Positions 43,966 to 52,367 of a DNA stretch of 64,000 nt are shown one piece after another. This DNA comes from Rikenellaceae bacterium (lineage in GTDB: Bacteria > Bacteroidota > Bacteroidia > Bacteroidales > Rikenellaceae). The notes beneath the pieces were generated by a model. It saw only the letters and a list, made by a program, of their open reading frames with translations. It did not search any database and was not told the DNA's origin. Each line of letters opens with the position of its first letter. Positions within the stretch are counted from its first letter, which is position 1. The stretch is from positions 1 to 64,000 of the forward strand of contig SUZF01000003.1 in assembly GCA_015060065.1 (NCBI GenBank), written 5' to 3'. A program made the position numbers and the translations under genes.

Positions 43966-46017
43966 ATGAAAAAATTATTGACCCGAACTATTGCATTGAT
44001 TTTTGGTGCAGTGATGTGCGTTGCCTGCTCCGAAAACGTCGATTTTAGCGTTAAGACCTTGCCCGAAATCGAGGGCGTAAAGGCCGAGATGACCGCCGAG
44101 CAAAGCGGTGACGAATGGCGCGTTGAGGTGCGTGTGCGCAATGAGAGCGATGCACCCCAGACCTTCAAGGTTCAACTGTCGGCAGAGCCTCGTTTTCGCG
44201 CAGAAACCTATTTGATTCCCGGCACCAACTACAACGGTAACCGCTTTGGCGATAATGTGAATCTTCCGCAGGGGTGGGAGCGTGATGGAGAGCCATGGAT
44301 TTTTGCCTACGACCGAAGTTCGATACCCTCGTGTACAATCTCCGAGAACGAAGATAAGGTCTTTGCACTCTTTGTGTCGGATAGGGATACTATGTCGTAT
44401 GTCAGTGCCTGCTCGATGGAGTTGCTCGATGATGGCTCGTTCCGCCACTCGATTTATTGGCCCGTTACGGAGGCTCCGCTGACATACTCCGATAAATTGA
44501 AATTCTCGGAGCGTTATGATACCTATATAACCCTCGCTCCGGGCGATAGTTTTGAGGCGGAGGCGTTTGCCTATATGGGACGTCCGAAGATGCCGCACTA
44601 CGGCTTTGCAGAGGTCTTCCCTGTTGCGTGGCGCAAGATTAACCACCATGTTCCCTCACAGCGTACATTGGCAGAGGTTATGCGTTTAGACAAGGCCTTT
44701 CAGGATTGGGGTCGCAGACAGGACGATAAGGGATATTGGTATGATATCCGCCTCGACGACCAGACCTTCCGTATAGGATACTATCCCAAAAGTCAGGGTA
44801 AGTCGAGTGACGGCTATACTATCGAGGATTATGCCAAGCACCCGGAGCTTAATCGCTGGTATAAGGATGACTTGGAGCAGTCGAAACGTCTTAAAAAGGG
44901 AGAGTATGTCAAGGATCATGGTGGAGAACTCGGCTTTGGCTGTCAGGTATTTCAGGCAGCGCGACTGTCAATGGAGTATGGCTATCGCAATAACTCTCCG
45001 GAGGATGTCGATTTCGGATTAAAGGTCTTTCGCAGTTGGCTTAAAACCCGTACCTTCCCTTCGGGAATCCTGATGAGCAATAAAGCGCGCGGACACAACA
45101 ACCGAGACGCCTCGAATATGGGCTGGTCGATAAGCGAGTTGTCGCGTGTTGTGATGCTCCTCGAAGCACACGGAGAGGATGCTACCGAGTTCCGCGAGGC
45201 TGCAAAGCGTATCGTTGAGGTTGTACGTGCCGGTGTGCGTGAAGATGGAGCACTCGGTTCGGTGTGGAACGGTATCACCGGTGAGGTCGTTAATTACAAT
45301 GGCGATAGTGGAGGCTTTGTGTTGATGGGTCTGGTGCGCTACTGGATTATGTCGGGCGATGACTCGCTCGTGCCGATTATCGACAACGCTTTCAACTACT
45401 ACTATACTCATGATATCAATCAATTCCGTTGCTTCGGAGGCGCAATGGATTGTGCCAGCATCGATAAGGAGGGTATTCAGCCCTTCTTTACCTCGGCAAA
45501 GTTGATGTATGAGGCTACGGGCGACAAGAAGTATATCGATTATGCCCGCAAGGCTGCGTGGTACTTCGCTTCGTGGCTCTATATCCAGAACCCAATTTAC
45601 GACGATGATGATGATTTTATGATATACAATATCCGTCCGGCAGGTGCCAATGTAGTGGGTGTTGAGCATCCTGCATTGGATGAGTACGGATGTCTGCTTA
45701 TCGGGGAGTTCTTGTGGCTCTCGAAGGTCGATAACGAGCCGCTGTGGCGCGAGGTTGTCGAGTTGATGTGGCGACATAGCACCCAAGGCTTTGCTGATGA
45801 GGAGCGTCGGATTTGGCACCACCTTGAACGCCCCATTGGCTCGAAGAACGAGGCTGTATTCCCCTCGCGATGGAGCAAGTACCACTTTGGCGAAAACAAG
45901 CGAGGTAGTATCAATGACCACCTGACAGGCTGGGCTGGAGTCTATCGAACAGCCTCAATCTACGAACTCTCGGAGGAGGATGTGCGTTGGCTCGATGTGG
46001 CAACACGTCCGGAGTAG
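43966..46017 (+). CDS. Lipoprotein with predicted alpha-barrel glycosidase-like domain
   Basis: 683 aa. Lipoprotein signal with lipobox CVAC (Cys21). Residues ~25-230 look beta-rich (an immunoglobulin-like or sandwich region), and ~270-660 are rich in helices with repeated aromatic, Gly and Asp positions typical of (alpha/alpha)6 toroids (e.g. GYRNNSPEDVDFGLKVFRSW, FTSAKLMYEATGDKKYIDYA). Such folds are common in polysaccharide lyases and in GH88/GH105/GH127-type enzymes, but I do not recognise the family and no catalytic pair is certain. Probably cell-surface or periplasmic and involved in glycan handling. Confidence 0.6.
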   Translation: MKKLLTRTIALIFGAVMCVACSENVDFSVKTLPEIEGVKAEMTAEQSGDEWRVEVRVRNESDAPQTFKVQLSAEPRFRAETYLIPGTNYNGNRFGDNVNLPQGWERDGEPWIFAYDRSSIPSCTISENEDKVFALFVSDRDTMSYVSACSMELLDDGSFRHSIYWPVTEAPLTYSDKLKFSERYDTYITLAPGDSFEAEAFAYMGRPKMPHYGFAEVFPVAWRKINHHVPSQRTLAEVMRLDKAFQDWGRRQDDKGYWYDIRLDDQTFRIGYYPKSQGKSSDGYTIEDYAKHPELNRWYKDDLEQSKRLKKGEYVKDHGGELGFGCQVFQAARLSMEYGYRNNSPEDVDFGLKVFRSWLKTRTFPSGILMSNKARGHNNRDASNMGWSISELSRVVMLLEAHGEDATEFREAAKRIVEVVRAGVREDGALGSVWNGITGEVVNYNGDSGGFVLMGLVRYWIMSGDDSLVPIIDNAFNYYYTHDINQFRCFGGAMDCASIDKEGIQPFFTSAKLMYEATGDKKYIDYARKAAWYFASWLYIQNPIYDDDDDFMIYNIRPAGANVVGVEHPALDEYGCLLIGEFLWLSKVDNEPLWREVVELMWRHSTQGFADEERRIWHHLERPIGSKNEAVFPSRWSKYHFGENKRGSINDHLTGWAGVYRTASIYELSEEDVRWLDVATRPE

Positions 46018-46040
46018 TATCGAAGAGAGTCAAAAACGGA

Positions 46041-46067
46041 GGATATGTGCCGAGGAGGCAGATATCC
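46041..46067. terminator. Hairpin between convergent lipoprotein and M23 genes
   Basis: GGATAT pairs with ATATCC over a 15-nt loop, 24 nt past one stop and just before the other. No T-run, so terminator function is uncertain. Confidence 0.4.
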
Positions 46068-46070
46068 TGA

Positions 46071-47816
46071 TTAACGAATGAATCTTTGCGAGAACGAGGC
46101 GCGGTTGCCACAGTTATCCTCCGCAAAGAGAACTATAAGATGTTCGCCACTGCCGAGAGGGCGCAGTCGGTCGAAATGGTATGTCAGAGTGTGACGAGTG
46201 GGACTGTATTCGAGCGGTACCCACTCGCCGTCTATATAGCCCTCGTACTCCTTAATGCCGGAGAAGTTCTCTTTGAGTTCGAATACTAATCTCGACTTGT
46301 TGCGCATATCGGCACCCTCCTCAAAACGAGGACGAATCTGCGGTGCTGTGGTGTCTGCCACAATCCAGAACTCTCCGAAACGACGTATTTGTGCTGTAAT
46401 CGAACTTCCTATGCAGTTGCCGCCCACGCAGGAGATTTTTCCCTTGGGCGATATGGTTGCAATCGCAGTGTGGGGGCGCAGTGCATGTGGAACATAGCCT
46501 TTGATGGTAAGGGTTGCGGCTCGATGCAGAGGTGTGTCTTGGCTCATAACTCTGTACCGTGGCGATAGCGTGATGAGTGTCGAGTCCTGCGGTGCAGCAC
46601 GTTTAACGACCTCACAGTCAAAGTGGGTGGATTCGTAGAGGGCGTATCGAGGGATTACGACCTTAATATCGCCACGCTCGATAGCGAATCGACGACTGCG
46701 GTCAATCGTTATGGTGTCGGCAAGATGCGGCATCTCGACCTTGCCTCCGCCCGTGACTTGCAACTCGATAACCGAGTGGTTGTGACAATCATCCTCGGCA
46801 ACAATCCTCACGGAGCGGATAAGTGTGTCGGCAAGCGATATGGCGCCATCGTCGCAGAGTGCAGAGTAGAAGTCGTGCAGATTGCCTTCGAGCCGTGCGA
46901 GGCGGATAACCTCACTGCGTGCCGACAACTGCATGGGATAGTATGCCACGGCATTGCAGTAGCGTGTCATATCGAAGGTGTAGCCATCCATACGATAGTC
47001 AAAAATCGGGCGATTATCGACCTCTGCCGCCACCCTCCAAACACCGAAACGATTCCAAACACCCTCTTTGCGGTCGGTCAGGTCGAGTACGAAGTGTCCG
47101 CTACGACCTCCGAGCCTTATGGGCGATTTGCCGCCAGCGATATAACGCCCCTCGGCTGTGCGTTGTAGGGGTATGCGTTGTGGCTTGGAGTGGCGTGGCG
47201 CACCTGCTACCGTGTCGGTTGCGATGAAGTACAATCCGTTGATTGTCGGTGGAGTCTTGTCCTTGATGCGGATAATCCCCTCGCTCACAAGATTAAGAGT
47301 GCGCTGTGTTGCTGTCTGTCGAATCTCGAAGTGGAGATGCGGCCCAAACGAGTTGCCCGAATTGCCGGAGTAGCCGATAATGTCGCCCTGCGATACGGGA
47401 TATTGACCTGCCATGCAGGTAATGTCTATCGAGTTGCGCTTTAAGCGGTGTCGCTCTGCCATAATCACGGAGTCGATATCCGCGCGAAAACGGCACAAGT
47501 GAGCATATACCGATGTTGTCCCTTTCCGGGGATGAACCACATAGAGCGCACGTCCGTAGCCGGAGGGCTTATCGACTATGCGTGAGATGTACCCCTCGGC
47601 AATCGCAACCACGCTCTTGCCCTCGACTCCGTCGGTCTTGATGTCGATGCCGGAGTGAAAGTGGTCGGGGCGCATCTCGCCAAAGTTGGCGGAGTAGAGC
47701 CTGCGCACTTCGGGTAGCGGGTAGGCATACTCATCGCTCGATAGACTCTGTGCAGAGGTTGCCGTTGTTATTAGAGTGAGCAGTAGTGTCGTCAGGGTAG
47801 TGAGCAGTCGTTTCAT
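46071..47816 (-). CDS. Secreted M23-family metallopeptidase
   Basis: 581 aa with a signal peptide (cleavage after ATSAQ, ~23). LytM domain at ~35-175: zinc ligands in HFHSGIDIK (His, Asp) and in HLHFEI, with the central His in SVYAHL. The remaining ~400 residues are beta-rich, with no family I recognise. M23 enzymes cut peptidoglycan cross-bridges or activate amidases in the periplasm. Its ATG overlaps the recX stop (ATGA), so it is translationally coupled as the last gene of the aroA operon. Confidence 0.88.
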   Translation of the reverse strand: MKRLLTTLTTLLLTLITTATSAQSLSSDEYAYPLPEVRRLYSANFGEMRPDHFHSGIDIKTDGVEGKSVVAIAEGYISRIVDKPSGYGRALYVVHPRKGTTSVYAHLCRFRADIDSVIMAERHRLKRNSIDITCMAGQYPVSQGDIIGYSGNSGNSFGPHLHFEIRQTATQRTLNLVSEGIIRIKDKTPPTINGLYFIATDTVAGAPRHSKPQRIPLQRTAEGRYIAGGKSPIRLGGRSGHFVLDLTDRKEGVWNRFGVWRVAAEVDNRPIFDYRMDGYTFDMTRYCNAVAYYPMQLSARSEVIRLARLEGNLHDFYSALCDDGAISLADTLIRSVRIVAEDDCHNHSVIELQVTGGGKVEMPHLADTITIDRSRRFAIERGDIKVVIPRYALYESTHFDCEVVKRAAPQDSTLITLSPRYRVMSQDTPLHRAATLTIKGYVPHALRPHTAIATISPKGKISCVGGNCIGSSITAQIRRFGEFWIVADTTAPQIRPRFEEGADMRNKSRLVFELKENFSGIKEYEGYIDGEWVPLEYSPTRHTLTYHFDRLRPLGSGEHLIVLFAEDNCGNRASFSQRFIR

Positions 47817-48313
47817 TCCTCGATATCCGTAATCAGCGCATCGACCACATCGCCGACACTCTCGAAGTCGTATCCGAGGGATGCTCCGTAGCGCATAAGT
47901 TTGGTTTTTAGTTCGTAGCGTGAGGTGTATTTCGTTGTTTGCATCTTGCGCTCTAACCTATCGCGCAGGCGGTCGGTCATATCTCCGCGGTCGAGTGAGT
48001 GCAACACCTCCTCCACAATCTCGGAGGCGATACCCTTGTTGCGCAGGGCTGCACGCAGTTTGAAGGCACCCCAACCGCTGAAACGCATCTTGTCGCGCAC
48101 AAATGCCTCGGCATAACGTCGGTCATCTATGAATTTGTTGTCGCGAAGCCTCTGCAACACCCCTTGACGTGCCGATGGCTCGACACCCCAATTCTGCATT
48201 AGGCGCAGAGCATCTCCCGAAGACTTCTCGCTTCGGGCAGCAAGGCGCATAAGGGCTGCAAGAGCCTGTTCGGGCGTCTTTGTACGTTTTATTTTCAGAC
48301 CTTTCGGCAACAT
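47813..48313 (-). CDS. recX: Regulatory protein RecX
   Basis: 166 aa. Repeated three-helix units with the RecX signatures FIDDRRYAEAFVRDKMRFSGWG and LRAALRNKGI. RecX binds RecA filaments and inhibits strand exchange. The start overlaps the end of prmC by 19 nt and the stop overlaps the M23 start by 4 nt. recA is not in this window. Confidence 0.92.
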   Translation of the reverse strand: MLPKGLKIKRTKTPEQALAALMRLAARSEKSSGDALRLMQNWGVEPSARQGVLQRLRDNKFIDDRRYAEAFVRDKMRFSGWGAFKLRAALRNKGIASEIVEEVLHSLDRGDMTDRLRDRLERKMQTTKYTSRYELKTKLMRYGASLGYDFESVGDVVDALITDIEE

Positions 48314-49167
48314 ATCATTCGCGGTTTATCGTTCAGGTCGCAACGCAGGGTAATATCCGAAAATCCCTTCGCCTGCAACATCGAGCAGAGTTCGTTGCCC
48401 AACTTTTCGTAAATTTCGAAGTAGAGCCTGCCTCCACTGCGCAGAAGAGTGTGTGCCGAGTCGGCTATCGCCTCATAGAATACGAGAGGTTGCTCATCCG
48501 CAACAAAGAGGGCGCAATGAGGCTCGTGGTCGCGGACGTTGGCGTGCATCGTCGCGATGTCGCTTGCGGGGATGTAGGGCGGATTCGACACTATAACATC
48601 AAACTCGCCATCTACCCACCTCTCGGCTCCTGCCAGCACATCTCCTTCGATGATTTGTACATCGGGCGAGAGACGCTCGGCATTTCTGCGGGCATAGTAC
48701 AATGCTTCCGGCGAGATGTCGAGTGCCGTGACGTTGCTGTCGGCAATATTACGTGCAAGGGCTATGGCTATACATCCGCTACCGGTGCAGAGGTCGAGAA
48801 TTCTTACGCCATTGGGTATGCCTCGACCATCCCTCTTCGCCAGCCTTACATCTTTACAAATCCACGCCACCAACTCCTCGGTTTCGGGGCGTGGAACCAG
48901 AACTCCCTCGCCAACCTCGAACTCCTCGCCATAAAACTCGCTTCTGCCCAAGATGTACTGTACGGGTCTGCCCGATGCCAATTCCGAAATTATGGTGTCA
49001 AGATTCTCGATTTGCGACTCCTCGTCAGCAAAGACCACAAGTTGCGAGCGAGAGATGCCCTCTCGGTCACAGATGACCCACTCGGCAATGTTGCGGGCCT
49101 CACGTGGGTCGTATAAGGGTATTATTGCCGAGCAGATACGCTCTATATTTTCGCGACGGGTACTCAT
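48295..49167 (-). CDS. prmC: Release factor glutamine methyltransferase
   Basis: 290 aa from ATG 49167, which overlaps the aroC stop (ATGA); the longer open frame upstream lies inside aroC. N-terminal helical domain (~1-80) binds the release factor; the SAM domain shows RILDLCTGSGCIAIALA and the catalytic NPPYIP motif. It methylates the Gln of the GGQ motif in RF1/RF2. PVQYILGRSEFYG and LVPRPETEELV are typical PrmC segments. Confidence 0.95.
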   Translation of the reverse strand: MSTRRENIERICSAIIPLYDPREARNIAEWVICDREGISRSQLVVFADEESQIENLDTIISELASGRPVQYILGRSEFYGEEFEVGEGVLVPRPETEELVAWICKDVRLAKRDGRGIPNGVRILDLCTGSGCIAIALARNIADSNVTALDISPEALYYARRNAERLSPDVQIIEGDVLAGAERWVDGEFDVIVSNPPYIPASDIATMHANVRDHEPHCALFVADEQPLVFYEAIADSAHTLLRSGGRLYFEIYEKLGNELCSMLQAKGFSDITLRCDLNDKPRMICCRKV

Positions 49168-50147
49168 CGTGCCGAGAGTTTCAATTCGGCAAGAGCAATT
49201 GCCACCACAGCCTCGATGACGATGCGTGCGCGCAGAGCAATGCAACAGTCGTGGCGGCCACCGATGATGAGCGGCTCGACCTGCCCATTCTCGAAATTAA
49301 AGGTCTCTTGGACTTTGGCGATGCTCGGTGTGGGTTTTATGGCTGCGCGGACAATGAGTTCGTTTCCGTTGGTCAGGCCTCCGTTGATGCCACCTTCGTT
49401 GTTGGTTGCGGTTGTTCCGTCGGCAGCGACTATGCGGTCGTTGCGCTCCGAGCCACGCAGGCGCACACCCTCGAATCCCGACCCGAACTCGACACCTTTA
49501 ACTGCCGGCACCGAGAATAGAAGGTGGCTGATGATGCTCTCGGTCGAGTCGAAGAATGGCTCTCCCAAGCCTATGGGTAGCCCTTTGACCCTGCACTCGA
49601 TAACACCTCCGACCGAATCGCCCTCGGCTACGGCATCGAGCAGTACCTCCTCGAAACGGCTGCGGTCACGCTCTCCGCCCAACTCGACAATCTCGCTCGA
49701 AAACTCCATCTGCTCTCCCACAATCTTCTTGGCAACGACACCTGCGGCAACCAGAGCCACGGTCATTCGACCTGAAAATTGCCCACTGCCACGCAGGTCT
49801 ATATCCTCGCCCCAGCGACTATGTGCTACAAAATCGACATGCGAGGGGCGCGGATGACGTCGCAGATGCGAGTAGTCTCCGGAGCGGGTGTTGCTGTTGC
49901 GGAATGTTATGGAGATTCGCTCGCCGGTGGTTACGCCATCGGCAAGACCCTCGATTTCGGGGCGGTCAGCCTCGGTGCGCGGGGTTGTGCCTATGGCTCC
50001 GGCACGACGTTGTGCCAAATCCCGCTCGAACTCCTCCTCCGAGAGGGAGATGCCCTGCGGTACGCCATCCAAGGTGATGCGTATGAACTCCGAGTGCGAG
50101 GCACCCTCAATTTCGAGGCGAAAACCTCTGCCGAAATCGTTGTGCAT
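49164..50147 (-). CDS. aroC: Chorismate synthase, short divergent form
   Basis: 327 aa, shorter than the usual ~350-390. The fold and order match AroC: FGRGFRLEIEGASHSE at the N-terminus (family FGESHG becomes IEGASHSE), FRNSNTRSGDYSHLRRHPRPSHVDF in the middle, GSGQFSGRMTVALVAAGVVAKKI in place of the typical GGGRxSGRETxxRVAAG, then ATNNEGGINGGLTNGNELIVRAAIKPTPS. It converts EPSP to chorismate using reduced FMN. The altered FGESHG and GRETxxRVAAG signatures are notable, but location directly after aroA supports function. Confidence 0.9.
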   Translation of the reverse strand: MHNDFGRGFRLEIEGASHSEFIRITLDGVPQGISLSEEEFERDLAQRRAGAIGTTPRTEADRPEIEGLADGVTTGERISITFRNSNTRSGDYSHLRRHPRPSHVDFVAHSRWGEDIDLRGSGQFSGRMTVALVAAGVVAKKIVGEQMEFSSEIVELGGERDRSRFEEVLLDAVAEGDSVGGVIECRVKGLPIGLGEPFFDSTESIISHLLFSVPAVKGVEFGSGFEGVRLRGSERNDRIVAADGTTATNNEGGINGGLTNGNELIVRAAIKPTPSIAKVQETFNFENGQVEPLIIGGRHDCCIALRARIVIEAVVAIALAELKLSAR

Positions 50148-50162
50148 ATTCGTCTGCTGTTT

Positions 50163-51410
50163 TTATTTGACTCTTAAATGCTCCAAGTCGCGGAAAAAGT
50201 CGGGGTAACTCTTCTCGACACACTCTGCACCATGAATACCTACGGCTCCGTCGCTTCGCAGTGCCGAAACCGCCAACGACATCGCTATTCGGTGGTCGTG
50301 ACGTCCGTCAGCCTCTGCCGAGTGAATCTCCCCACCGCGAATCTTCATCACGTTCTCGGTTGAGATGTCAATCTCGATGCCGAGTTTCGCATACTCGTCG
50401 CGCAGAGTCTCCGCTCGGTTGCTCTCCTTATGTTCAAGGCGTCGTGTGCCGACGATTACACTCTCGCCCTCGGCTGCCGCAGCAAGTGCTGCCAATGCAG
50501 GGAAGAGGTCGGGGCAGTTGGTGGCATCGAACTCGAAGGCTTGCAGGTCGCGCTTTGCAACCGTCACGGAGTTCTCCTCGTTGATTACCGAAGCCCCGGC
50601 ACGTACCAAAGCGTTGCAAATAGCCGTGTCTGCCTGCAACGAGAGTGTCGAGATATTGTCGAGTGTGACTTCGCCTGCTATGGCTCCCGCCACGAGCAAC
50701 ATCGCTGCCGCACTCCAATCGCCCTCTATCGCAAAGTCGGTAGCCTCGTAGTGCTGTCCGCCCTCGATAAAGAACTCCGAGTAGTCATTATGCAGAATGC
50801 GACCGCCAAAACGCTTGGCAGCGTCGATAGTCATATCTATATAAGGTGTCGATACGGCTCCGTGAACGTGCAACGTGGTATCCTCCTCTGCGAGTGGCAG
50901 TGCGAGGAGCAGACCTGTTACAAACTGCGACGAGAGCGAGCCATCCACCTCGATTTCGCCACCGCGAATCGGACCCTTGACCTCGATGGGCAAGAAACCG
51001 CCTCCGTCACGCACCTCGACACCAAGTCTGCGCAGCGGCTCAATCATCATCGTCATCGGGCGATGCAGAATCGTTCCGTTGCCATTGATGACTATCGGCT
51101 CTCTGGCAAGTGATGCGATGGGAGTGAAAAGGCGGGTCGAAAGCCCCGATTCGCCAACCTCCAATACCGAATCTTTCGGGGCAAAACCTCCGCGCACGGC
51201 TACGGTCGTATCATCAAGACGACGCACCGAGGCTCCGAGTCTTTCGATGCAACGGATGGCCGAGAGGGTGTCGTTGCAGAACTCGATATTGCGCAGAACA
51301 GACTCCCCCTCCGCAAGCAACGAGAGTGCGAGCGCGCGCTGTGCATAACTCTTTGAGCAGGGCGGGGTTAATCGACCGTTGAGGGCTCCTTTATGTATGG
51401 TTATATCCAT
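50163..51410 (-). CDS. aroA: 3-phosphoshikimate 1-carboxyvinyltransferase (EPSP synthase)
   Basis: 415 aa from ATG 51410. Two-domain EPSP synthase: PPCSKSYAQRALALSLLAEG (phosphate/PEP Lys and Ser), ESGLSTRLFTPIA, GSLSSQFVTGLLLALPLA, and C-terminal EADGRHDHRIAMSLAV (the RxxHR-like motif DHRIAM). It makes EPSP from shikimate-3-phosphate and PEP in aromatic amino-acid synthesis. The usual LxxKES signature appears as LEHKESNRAE. First gene of the aroA-aroC-prmC-recX-M23 operon; a heptad repeat sits 8 nt before the ATG. Confidence 0.95.
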   Translation of the reverse strand: MDITIHKGALNGRLTPPCSKSYAQRALALSLLAEGESVLRNIEFCNDTLSAIRCIERLGASVRRLDDTTVAVRGGFAPKDSVLEVGESGLSTRLFTPIASLAREPIVINGNGTILHRPMTMMIEPLRRLGVEVRDGGGFLPIEVKGPIRGGEIEVDGSLSSQFVTGLLLALPLAEEDTTLHVHGAVSTPYIDMTIDAAKRFGGRILHNDYSEFFIEGGQHYEATDFAIEGDWSAAAMLLVAGAIAGEVTLDNISTLSLQADTAICNALVRAGASVINEENSVTVAKRDLQAFEFDATNCPDLFPALAALAAAAEGESVIVGTRRLEHKESNRAETLRDEYAKLGIEIDISTENVMKIRGGEIHSAEADGRHDHRIAMSLAVSALRSDGAVGIHGAECVEKSYPDFFRDLEHLRVK

Positions 51411-51418
51411 CAATCAAA

Positions 51419-51460
51419 TTGATAATTGATAATTGATAATTGATAATTGACAATTGATAA
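51419..51460. repeat. Heptanucleotide repeat TTGATAA x6 upstream of aroA
   Basis: Four TTGATAA units, one TTGACAA, one TTGATAA. On the minus strand it reads TTATCAA and ends 8 nt before the aroA ATG, where the ribosome-binding region would be. A small hairpin GGGTAT/ATACCC follows at 51467-51482. Confidence 0.85.
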
Positions 51461-51512
51461 TTTTTGGGTATGTGGATACCCTTTCAATTCCTTTTAATAG
51501 TCAATAAAAAAA

Positions 51513-52280
51513 CTACTTCTCCTCCAATTCAAAACGGTGGTTGCGCTTCAACTCGAAGTTTTTGCCCAGATAGACGCGACGTACCATCTCGTCATTGGCC
51601 AAATCCTCGGCAGTACCCGTTTTGAGGATTTTGCCCTCGTAGAGCAGGTATGTGCGGTCGGTAATGGCGAGGGTCTCATCGACATTGTGGTCGGTGATGA
51701 TTACACCGATATTCTTGTTTTTGAGCGTAGCAACGATGCTCTGGATATCTTCGACAGCAATGGGATCCACACCTGCAAACGGCTCATCCAGGAGAATAAA
51801 TGCCGGGTTGATTGCTACGGCACGCGCAATCTCGGTACGGCGACGCTCGCCTCCCGAAAGTTGGATACCGAGGCTTTTGCGCACTTTCTGCAAGCGGAAC
51901 TCTTCGATAAGAGCCTCGCAACGCTCCGCCTGATACTCTTTCGAGAAGTCGGTCATTTCAAGAACGGACTTGATGTTGTCCTCGACCGACAGACGACGGA
52001 AGACCGAGGCCTCCTGTGCGAGGTAGCCTACTCCCATTTGCGCACGACGATAGACGGGCATTTTGGTAAGTTCAACGGTGTTTCCATCGTCATATTGGAG
52101 GAAAATCTGTCCCTCGTTGGGTTTTATCAGTCCGACAATCATATAAAATGATGTAGTCTTTCCGGCTCCATTCGGGCCGAGCAGACCGACGATTTCTCCC
52201 TGATTTACATCTATTGACACGTGATCAACGACGGTGCGGGATTTGTATTTCTTAACTAAATCGGTTGTAAAAAGTCGCAT
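51513..52280 (-). CDS. lptB: LPS export ABC transporter ATPase
   Basis: 255 aa. Walker [10 protein letters not shown] (~36-44), Q-loop region, signature [14 protein letters not shown], Walker [14 protein letters not shown], switch His in ITDHNVDE. The LSGGERRR signature with FAGVDP is characteristic of LptB, which powers LPS transfer by LptFG from the inner membrane. The ~12-residue C-terminal tail ([12 protein letters not shown]) is slightly longer than in E. coli. Monocistronic, transcribed divergently from recQ. Confidence 0.95.
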   Translation of the reverse strand: MRLFTTDLVKKYKSRTVVDHVSIDVNQGEIVGLLGPNGAGKTTSFYMIVGLIKPNEGQIFLQYDDGNTVELTKMPVYRRAQMGVGYLAQEASVFRRLSVEDNIKSVLEMTDFSKEYQAERCEALIEEFRLQKVRKSLGIQLSGGERRRTEIARAVAINPAFILLDEPFAGVDPIAVEDIQSIVATLKNKNIGVIITDHNVDETLAITDRTYLLYEGKILKTGTAEDLANDEMVRRVYLGKNFELKRNHRFELEEK

Positions 52281-52298
52281 TGCGCATTTATTTTTTTA

Positions 52299-52338
52299 CA
52301 AAGTTATGATAAAAATTCGAAATAAAGTTTTATCTTTG
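52299..52338. promoter_or_regulatory. Divergent promoters of lptB (minus) and recQ (plus)
   Basis: Minus-strand TAACTTTG (52299-52306) lies 19 nt before lptB; plus-strand TATCTTTG (52331-52338) lies 30 nt before recQ. Each -33 region would overlap the other promoter, so the two transcripts may compete. Confidence 0.6.
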
Positions 52339-52367
52339 ACTGAAAAATTGTGAAATCGGACGAGTAA

